A DNA stretch of 39,581 bases from Candidatus Sumerlaeota bacterium (GTDB taxonomy: Bacteria > Sumerlaeota > Sumerlaeia > UBA8349), in assembly GCA_016931035.1 (NCBI GenBank), contig JAFGFN010000182.1:1-39581 (forward strand). The letters are read 5' to 3'. Shown here one piece after another: positions 33,950 to 39,581 of the stretch (position 1 is its first letter; the number at the start of each line of letters is the position of its first letter). The notes below the pieces were generated by a model. The model was not told the origin of the DNA. It saw only the letters and a program-made list of their open reading frames with translations, and did no database searches. The position numbers and the translations under genes are program-made.

Positions 33950-34534
33950 ATGAACTTCGCTTCCAGACCGCGACGGAGTTTCCTGCTCGGCATTCTTCTG
34001 GTGCCGTTGTGCGGCGCGGCCGACTATCTTACGGGGTATGAGTTCGGCTTCTTCGCCTTCTATTTCCTTCCGGTCTCGATCGCCGCCTGGTATTCGGGGT
34101 CGCGCGAGGGCGGCGCCGTCGCCCTTCTCAGCGCCCTGACCTGGTTCGTCTCGGATCGCATGTCCGGTCATTCGTACTCGAGCGAGTGGTTCCGGTTATG
34201 GAACGTTCTCATACGCCTGGCCTCCTTCCTGATCGTGGCCCTGACTCTTTCGCGGCTTCGTTTCCGCTTGATCCGAGAGCAGGAGATTTCGGCCGATCTG
34301 CGCAAAGCCCTGAGCGAGGTGAAGACGTTGACCGGTCTTCTCCCGATGTGCAGCTGGTGTCGCAAGATCCGGGACGACGCGGGGTATTGGCAGCGAATCG
34401 AGGAATACATCGGTCAACGAACGCGCGCGGAATTCACGCACGGCCTGTGCGAGGAATGCGCCGCCAAGATTCTGAAGGAGAGCGGTCTCGACCCGGAGGA
34501 CGACGCGTCGGCGACGCCGAATGAGTCCGACTAG
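33950..34534 (+). CDS. four-helix membrane protein with a C-terminal double Cys-pair domain
   Basis: The 194-residue protein has four hydrophobic stretches (residues about 9-105: FLLGILLVPLCGAADYLTG, FGFFAFYFLPVSIAAWYSG, GAVALLSALTWFVS, LWNVLIRLASFLIVALTL). A short coiled segment (REQEISADLRKALSEVKTL) follows. The tail has CSWCRKIRDDAGYW, then THGLCEECAAK, two CxxC pairs that could bind one metal ion. I know this tail from the C-termini of sensor and response-regulator-like proteins, where it follows coiled coils, but its function is not established. The membrane part resembles the short MASE/sensor-type input domains that normally precede a kinase or cyclase, so this may be a stand-alone or truncated sensor. 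Confidence 0.82.
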   Translation: MNFASRPRRSFLLGILLVPLCGAADYLTGYEFGFFAFYFLPVSIAAWYSGSREGGAVALLSALTWFVSDRMSGHSYSSEWFRLWNVLIRLASFLIVALTLSRLRFRLIREQEISADLRKALSEVKTLTGLLPMCSWCRKIRDDAGYWQRIEEYIGQRTRAEFTHGLCEECAAKILKESGLDPEDDASATPNESD

Positions 34535-34609
34535 CCTTCCCCCTCGGAGCGCCCACTACAAATCCGTCCACGAGAACCCCAACAGACTCCAGCCGTCGAT
34601 GAAGGTACC

Positions 34610-35341
34610 ATGTTCCTGAGCGTCGTTATACCCGCCTTCAACGAAGAGAAACTGCTCGGAGCGTGCCTCGACAGCGTGCGCGAGGCCTGCGGTGCACTCG
34701 AGCGCGGCGGCGATTTCGAATGGGAAATCGTCGTTTGCGACAACAACTCGACCGACGCGACCGCCCCAATCGCCCGCGAGCGAGGCGCACGGGTCGTGTT
34801 CGAACCGCACAACCAGATTGCGCGGGCCCGCAATCGCGGCGCCGAGGCCGCGCGGGGCGATTGGCTCTTCTTCATCGACGCCGACAGCGTTCTGTCCGAG
34901 AACTTGCTGCGCGACATTGTCGAGACGGCCCGCCGCGGCGACACGGTGGGCGGGGGCGCAACGGTTCGTTTCAACGACGACGCGTCGGATCTCGTTCGCC
35001 GAACGGTCCGGGGATGGAATTGGATATCGCGCACGTTCCGATGGGCCGCGGGGTCGAGTGTGTGGTGCCGCACCGACGCGTTTCGCGCCATCGGTGGGTT
35101 CAGCGAGGAGTTCTACATCTCCGAGGAGATCGACTTCAGCAAACGCCTGAAGCGATACGCCCGGGCTCGCAAGGAACGCTTTGTCATCCTCACCGCCCAT
35201 TCGGTCGTCACGTCCGACCGCAAACTCCCGCTCTACGGCATGAAAACCCATCTTTCCTTTCTCTTTCACGCGACGATGCGACCGCGCCGCACCCTTCGCG
35301 ACCCCAAGCGATGCCAGATGTGGTACGACGGCCGACGGTGA
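34610..35341 (+). CDS. family 2 glycosyltransferase
   Basis: The 243-residue GT-A enzyme has the family signature [19 protein letters not shown] at the start, [10 protein letters not shown] for nucleotide binding, [11 protein letters not shown], the metal-binding DxD in [10 protein letters not shown], and [19 protein letters not shown] in the acceptor/catalytic region. There is a second hydrophobic-aromatic stretch near 140-150 ([14 protein letters not shown]). It lacks a clear membrane helix. GAAGG lies seven bases before the ATG. It stands alone, 29 bases before the 30-unit heptamer array. Confidence 0.92.
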   Translation: MFLSVVIPAFNEEKLLGACLDSVREACGALERGGDFEWEIVVCDNNSTDATAPIARERGARVVFEPHNQIARARNRGAEAARGDWLFFIDADSVLSENLLRDIVETARRGDTVGGGATVRFNDDASDLVRRTVRGWNWISRTFRWAAGSSVWCRTDAFRAIGGFSEEFYISEEIDFSKRLKRYARARKERFVILTAHSVVTSDRKLPLYGMKTHLSFLFHATMRPRRTLRDPKRCQMWYDGRR

Positions 35342-35368
35342 ACCGCCCAGCCCGGCGGAAGGCCGTGG

Positions 35369-35579
<211 letters not shown>

Positions 35580-35657
35580 GAACGAAGAAGAACGAAACGG
35601 GTCCCCCTCCACCTTCCGCTCGAATACCCTCTCTTTTCCACTCGCACTTGTGTTCGG

Positions 35658-35706
35658 ACTCCCTCGTCCTCGTTCCCTCGATCCATTTCGATTACGAGGA
35701 CGAGTC
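35658..35706. repeat. hexamer tract, CTCGNN then NNCGAG
   Basis: CCTCGT, CCTCGT and CCTCGA units are followed after a short spacer by GAGGAC-GAGTC in the opposite sense. The family is the same as at 15109 and 16771. Confidence 0.55.
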
Positions 35707-35872
35707 TTGCGGAGAAACCTTCTCGAAAGACGACATATTGGGCCATTGCGCCCCAGGGAGAGCACGAAGGGGTCAAGGCGGCCACCGAGGGATGCCAGCG
35801 CGTGCGTCTCATCCCTCAACGGCGCCCGTGCCCCGAAACGCTCGGGGGCCGTGTCGAGACTGTCGGATCGGG

Positions 35873-35901
35873 TTGAGTTTGCCGAACGGTTTCTGTAGAA
35901 T
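35873..35901 (+). promoter_or_regulatory. candidate promoter of the EEP/cls pair
   Basis: TTGAGT (35873-35878) and TAGAAT (35896-35901) are spaced by 17 bases. The predicted start of transcription is about 45 bases before the ATG at 35952. Confidence 0.55.
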
Positions 35902-35951
35902 GATTGAACCCTCGCCTTGTCGGCGACATCGCGATTCGGATTCGGAAGAAG

Positions 35952-36722
35952 ATGTTCAGAGTACTCACGATCAACACCCACAAGGGTTTCTCGACCTTGA
36001 ACCGCCGTTTCGCGCTTCACGAACTGCGCGAGGCGATCCGTGCGACCCAGGCGGACCTCGTCTTTCTTCAGGAGGTCAGCGGATGGCACCATCGGCGGGC
36101 GCAACGCCACGCCGATTGGCCCCGCGACCCCCACTACGAGTTCCTCGCCGACTCGATTTGGCCCGAGTTCGCCTACGGCCGCAACTCGGTCTACACCAAC
36201 GGGCATCACGGCAACGCCATTCTCTCGCACTATCCGATTCTCCGCTCCGAGCAGGTGGACATTTCGACGAACGCGATCGAGCAGAAGGGGTTCTTGCACT
36301 CGATCGTGGACTATCCCGACGCCCCTGGCCCGTTGCATTGCCTTTGCGTTCACTTGGGCGTTCTCGGCCGGTCGCGCGAGAAACAGATGCGACTGTTGAG
36401 CGCGTATATCGGGCGGCGCATTCCCGAGTCCGAACCGGTCATCGTCGCCGGGGACTTCAACGATTGGCGAGGGAGATCGCACCGTGCGTTCGCGCGGCCT
36501 CTTGGATTCGTCGAGACATTCCGGCACACCCAGGGCCGGACGGCGCGGACGTTTCCGTCCTGGATGCCAGTCCTGGGGCTCGACCGGATCTATGTTCGCG
36601 GTCTGAGGACCACGCGCTCGACGGTCTGTTCCCGACATGTCTGGTCCCGGCTCTCGGATCATCTTCCGCTCATGGCGGAATTGACGTGGGATTCCGACGG
36701 CGTCTCGGAACGCGCCGCTTAG
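35952..36722 (+). CDS. endonuclease/exonuclease/phosphatase-family protein, YbhP-like
   Basis: The 256-residue protein has the EEP fold signature: [11 protein letters not shown] (Asn) at the start, [10 protein letters not shown] (metal-binding Glu) near residue 40, [35 protein letters not shown] (Asp/Asn), LDRIYVRG and the catalytic Asp-His in [12 protein letters not shown]. The family hydrolyses phosphodiesters in lipids or nucleic acids. In E. coli the YbhP homologue sits beside the cardiolipin synthase ClsB, and here too a cardiolipin synthase follows after 232 bases. A phospholipid-related role is therefore a fair inference. ATG 35952 is preceded by GGAAGAAG; the TTG further upstream is less likely. 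Confidence 0.9.
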   Translation: MFRVLTINTHKGFSTLNRRFALHELREAIRATQADLVFLQEVSGWHHRRAQRHADWPRDPHYEFLADSIWPEFAYGRNSVYTNGHHGNAILSHYPILRSEQVDISTNAIEQKGFLHSIVDYPDAPGPLHCLCVHLGVLGRSREKQMRLLSAYIGRRIPESEPVIVAGDFNDWRGRSHRAFARPLGFVETFRHTQGRTARTFPSWMPVLGLDRIYVRGLRTTRSTVCSRHVWSRLSDHLPLMAELTWDSDGVSERAA

Positions 36723-36954
36723 TCGCGTCGTTCCCGGTTCGCCGAGAAGCGCCGTGGGAATTGGCCTGGTCGGCAATCTTCCGAGCAGATTCAGAATCTG
36801 GGGATCCCGCACTCCAGAACAGAGGCGTTTGTTTTCCGGACCCGTTGGGCGATTCGTCAGCGATCTGGAACATACACGCCGCGGAAACCTCGCAACAATC
36901 GCCGCGCGCCGCCCCTGCTCCCCGCTTTGGGGTGCGCGAGGAGGACGACCCACG

Positions 36955-38361
36955 GTGGACAGTCTGCGGACCTTCCTCGTCCAAGTCATCCCGTCCTTGA
37001 TCCTGCCGTCTCTCGGCGTGATCCTGGCCGTCTTCTTTCTAGTGCATCTATTGCGGGTTCGACGCCCTCCATCAAGCACGCTTGCCTGGCTCTTCGCGAT
37101 CCTGATCGCTCCCTACGTGGCCATTCCGCTCTACCTGGTGCTCGGCGGCCGCAAGATGAAGAAGATGGTCTCGGAGAAAGGTCGGTTGAGCGATCGGATT
37201 CTTCCCTTGGAGGAGGCGCGCCGCAATTCGGTCGAGGAGACGCCCGCCGTCGTGGGAGGGCTCTTCCCCCGTCGCGAGAGGAACCGAATCCGGCTTCTTA
37301 CGACGGGATACGAAGCGTTCCAGGCACTCATGGAGGAACTGGAGGGCGCCCAGGAGAGCATCTACGTGACGACCTTCATCCTCGGTCGAGACGACACGGG
37401 ACGCGCGATCCTCCAGACCCTCGCTCGCAAGGCGCGCAAGGGCGTCGACGTGCGGCTCCTGCTCGATTCCCTCGGTTCGTGGGGACTGCCGGGCGGTTTC
37501 TTTCGGGACTACGAACGGGCCGGCGGCAAGGTGGCGTTCTTCATGCCCATGATGCATATCCCGTTCCGCGGGCGCGCCAACCTGCGCAACCACCGCAAGA
37601 TCGTCCTGGTCGACCGCCGGACCGCCGTCCTGGGCGGGATGAATCTGGCCGAGGAGTACATGCGATACGAGCGGAATCGGCGCGGCTGGCGCGATCTCTC
37701 GCTCTTCGCCCAAGGGCCGATCGTTTCGGACCTGTTTACCGTCTTCCGCTCGGACTGGTTGTACGCCGCCGACGAGGAGATCGCCTTCGCGCCCGAACCG
37801 CCCGCTCTGCCCGAGGGGGAGGGCTCGATCGCCGCGCAAGTGGTTCCGAGCGGACCCGACATCGAGGGCGAACCGTTGCTCGACAGTCTGATCACCGCCG
37901 TGGTCACGGCGCGCGAACGGATCTGGATCGTCACGCCGTATTTCGTTCCCGACGAGATGCTTCAGCGGGCGTTGTGCATCGCGCTGCGGCGCGGGGTGGA
38001 CGTTCGGATCGTGGTGCCGCGGGTGTCGAACCATCGTCTGGCCGACCTGGTCAGGCGGAGCTACCTCCTCGAAATCCAGAAAGCGGGCGGCAAGGTCTAT
38101 CTCTTCTCTCCCGCCATGCTCCACGGCAAACTGATCGCGATCGACGATTCGCTGGCCGTTGTGGGCTCGTCGAACGTCGACATGCGGAGTTTGTTTCTCA
38201 ACTACGAGATCTCGCTCTTCGTCTATTCGCGCGAGGCCGTCGAGCGTTCCTGCGCCTGGGCGGAGTGGCTCATCGGCGAATCCCTCGAGGGCGTCAAACC
38301 CTCGACCCTCGTCGGCGAGCTGGTCGAGGGCGTCGCCCGCCTCCTCTCGCCGCTCCTCTGA
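36955..38361 (+). CDS. cls: cardiolipin synthase (phospholipase D superfamily)
   Basis: This membrane enzyme condenses two phosphatidylglycerols (or PG with PE) to cardiolipin. The 468-residue product has two N-terminal membrane helices ([19 protein letters not shown] and [23 protein letters not shown]). Two HKD motifs are intact: [19 protein letters not shown] and [21 protein letters not shown]. Both are of the form HxK(x)4D. The segment [17 protein letters not shown] is also typical. The frame is open 67 codons upstream, but GTG at 36955 has AGGAGG ten bases before it, and the translation then starts right at the first membrane helix. It is partnered with a YbhP-like EEP gene, as in the E. 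coli ybhP-clsB cluster. Confidence 0.95.
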   Translation: MDSLRTFLVQVIPSLILPSLGVILAVFFLVHLLRVRRPPSSTLAWLFAILIAPYVAIPLYLVLGGRKMKKMVSEKGRLSDRILPLEEARRNSVEETPAVVGGLFPRRERNRIRLLTTGYEAFQALMEELEGAQESIYVTTFILGRDDTGRAILQTLARKARKGVDVRLLLDSLGSWGLPGGFFRDYERAGGKVAFFMPMMHIPFRGRANLRNHRKIVLVDRRTAVLGGMNLAEEYMRYERNRRGWRDLSLFAQGPIVSDLFTVFRSDWLYAADEEIAFAPEPPALPEGEGSIAAQVVPSGPDIEGEPLLDSLITAVVTARERIWIVTPYFVPDEMLQRALCIALRRGVDVRIVVPRVSNHRLADLVRRSYLLEIQKAGGKVYLFSPAMLHGKLIAIDDSLAVVGSSNVDMRSLFLNYEISLFVYSREAVERSCAWAEWLIGESLEGVKPSTLVGELVEGVARLLSPLL

Positions 38362-38407
38362 TTACGGGACAGCAGCCCCGACGCAACGACAGGACGGGCA
38401 GGACGAC

Positions 38408-38429
38408 GGGCGCGTGATTCCGCGCCCGC
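38408..38429 (+). terminator. hairpin after the cardiolipin synthase gene
   Basis: A perfect 8-bp stem, CGGGCGCG/CGCGCCCG with loop TGATTC, lies 46 bases after the stop. It has no T-run, so its terminator activity is uncertain. Confidence 0.5.
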
Positions 38430-38518
38430 TCAGTGCTGACGGTAGGGAGCCGCGCCAGTTGAGTCTACTCGACGACGTGGAGGATGAGGAGAATAAGTAG
38501 GCGCGGCGGTCTTCTCTC

Positions 38519-38704
38519 TTACCGCGAAGTCCGCGCCGCGTCCGGGGATTTGCTGGAAGATTTCCGGATGACAAGTCTTTCGGGGTGTTCCTGCTGTTCG
38601 CGATAGATATACTCGAGCAAGCGCTTGGGATCGTTACCGAACCGGCGTTCGATTTCCCGGCGGAATCCGCGGATTTCCTCGACGATGGGGTCTTTCGACA
38701 TCAT
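38519..38704 (-). CDS. antitoxin of a VapBC-like pair
   Basis: The 61-residue protein (two consecutive ATG codons at 38704 and 38701) reads MSKDPIVEEIRGFRREIERRFGNDPKRLLEYIYREQQEHPERL. It resembles the small antitoxins that accompany the PIN-domain toxin family next to it, which begin with a DPVVEEVR-like stretch and end in a long helix. GGAGGG, inside the end of the toxin gene, serves as ribosome-binding site. The toxin gene is upstream with four bases between them. Antitoxin-second order is unusual for classic VapBC but is known for this PIN subfamily. The Ser/Lys-rich tail is probably disordered. Confidence 0.75.
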   Translation of the reverse strand: MMSKDPIVEEIRGFRREIERRFGNDPKRLLEYIYREQQEHPERLVIRKSSSKSPDAARTSR

Positions 38705-38708
38705 GGAA

Positions 38709-39179
38709 TCAGCCCTCCATCAATTCTTCCGGTGTGCAGACGATCGGATTGAAGATCCCTTTCCGGTCGTTGACTTTCTGCGCGGCGGCGCGAGCGTTGG
38801 CGCCGACAATGTGCGCGCAGTTCCAACTGACAAGATAGTCCGCTTCGTGCCATGCGGCAAGCGCCATGTGAACCGCGTCGGTCCAGGCGTGATCGGGGAT
38901 TCTATTGGCGTTTCGGTATTCCTCGGCGAGTTCGGCGACCTCCGGCGACATGGCCAGCAGCGGAAAATCGCGGACGGCGTCCAACCGCCTGCGCGCGACG
39001 TCGGGGTCGCCCATGCCGATCTCCTCGATGACGAGCTGCGAGACGACCGGTTCCAATCGGGGCAGGACTCGTTCCCACCAATCAGCCGTGATCTGCCGGT
39101 GCGCGGCGACGAGCAGGTCTCGGCTCATTCTGGCCGTCTAATAGCTGACGACGCTGGACTCGATATAAACGGACGCCAC
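38709..39179 (-). pseudogene. PIN-domain (VapC-like) toxin interrupted by an amber codon
   Basis: Read from GTG at 39179 the frame gives ASVYIESSVVSY, then TAG at 39138-39140, then TARMSRDLLVAAHRQITADWWE and on without another stop to the end at 38709. The first segment, with its acidic residue in VYIE, is the beginning of the PIN fold. The downstream part (SRDLLVAAHRQITADWW, PVVSQLVIEEIG, PDHAWTDAVHMALAAWHEADYLVSWNCAHIVGA) holds the remaining acidic and core segments. The intact family normally has a leucine or similar residue where the TAG lies. Restart at ATG 39128 would give 139 residues without the first strand and its metal ligand, which should be inactive. Sequencing error or readthrough cannot be excluded. 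Confidence 0.75.
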
Positions 39180-39224
39180 TCCGCGCACCCCGTCACCAGT
39201 ATTCTATTCCGGCATTGTATCTGT

Positions 39225-39581
39225 CTACCTCTGATCAACGCAAGAGGCATGTCTGCCCAATTCGAGGACAACGATGATCTCGCGATCAACCTGTCGAAAT
39301 TCGATATGAATCACGTCGCGCAGCCCGACATGAGAGCAGTAACCGGTCGCCTCACGCGCCTTGACCTTCACCTGAAGGTATTCTGTGGCGTGGGTCTCGC
39401 CATAGTAGAGCCATCCAGGGTAGAACCGTCCGTTAAGTCCTGTGATTCGTACGTCAACTCTGTTACCCGGTTCCATGTTGCTCGCCAAGTACCCCGCACT
39501 TCTCAAATTCTCAAGATGACCCGCCCCCCAAAATCTGATCCACAACGAGCGAGAGTCTCCGGTAATATCGACTGGCAAAGG
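39225..39581 (-). CDS. hypothetical protein, start outside window
   Basis: The frame stays open to the edge of the window, so the N-terminus is probably missing. The visible 118 residues contain PVDITGDSRSLWIRFWGAGHLE, then PGNRVDVRITGLNGRFYPGWLYYGETHATEYLQVKVKAREATGYCSHVG and IHIEFRQVDREIIVVLEL. This looks like a small beta-rich domain, with no motif that I recognise. Composition is lower in GC than the neighbours, like the 983-1423 and SIR2 genes. The product ends 45 bases before the toxin start, so it may be a separate transferred gene. Confidence 0.5.
   Translation of the reverse strand, partial: PLPVDITGDSRSLWIRFWGAGHLENLRSAGYLASNMEPGNRVDVRITGLNGRFYPGWLYYGETHATEYLQVKVKAREATGYCSHVGLRDVIHIEFRQVDREIIVVLELGRHASCVDQR

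Overview
The window is about 39.6 kb of bacterial chromosome, GC-rich over most of its length, with short intergenic regions broken by islands of dispersed repeats. The gene set (ddl, purN, purA, rimO, ftsY, a HisA of the eukaryotic-like subtype, cardiolipin synthase, an O-antigen ligase-like polymerase and several glycosyltransferases) points to a Gram-negative-type envelope. A DUF4954 protein, LamG and multi-domain secreted proteins, and many intergenic hairpin and short-tandem repeat families suggest an uncultured lineage near the Planctomycetota, Hydrogenedentota or Sumerlaeota. That placement is inference: there is no rRNA or other phylogenetic marker I could use.

Layout. 1-8.5 kb: end of a membrane protein, a low-GC orphan gene, then an envelope block (ddl and an O-antigen ligase/polymerase on +; a GT2 glycosyltransferase, purN, a tiny protein and a nucleotidyltransferase on -; a GT4 glycosyltransferase on +; a YfcE-like phosphodiesterase on -). 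8.6-15 kb: two small membrane-anchored proteins, a 730-residue DUF4954 left-handed beta-helix protein, purA, and a divergent LysR regulator. 15-22.5 kb: a repeat-rich stretch holding a secreted esterase, a low-GC orphan SIR2 protein, rimO carrying two repeat-derived insertions inside its reading frame, and a sugar nucleotidyltransferase. 22.5-32.4 kb: a GT4 glycosyltransferase and three secreted proteins (two paralogous LamG proteins and one 1274-residue repeat protein), with hisA between them. 32.7-39.6 kb: ftsY, a membrane protein with a Cys-pair domain, GT2, a 30-unit heptamer array, a YbhP-ClsB-like pair, and a VapC-type toxin-antitoxin locus whose toxin is cut by an amber codon.

Three things stand out. 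First, the three secreted proteins, otherwise unrelated over most of their length, end in the same nine-residue pattern G-[VA]-x-H-W-x-[IL]-F-x at the extreme C-terminus; this looks like an undescribed C-terminal tag. The two LamG genes also share a matching upstream promoter. Second, the intergenic DNA uses short tandem families with periods of 6, 7, 9 and 10 bases together with hairpin units whose stems covary; the same material has entered rimO in frame. Third, an orphan SIR2 protein with an unassigned C-terminal half sits in low-GC DNA between repeat islands and is a candidate stand-alone defence gene.
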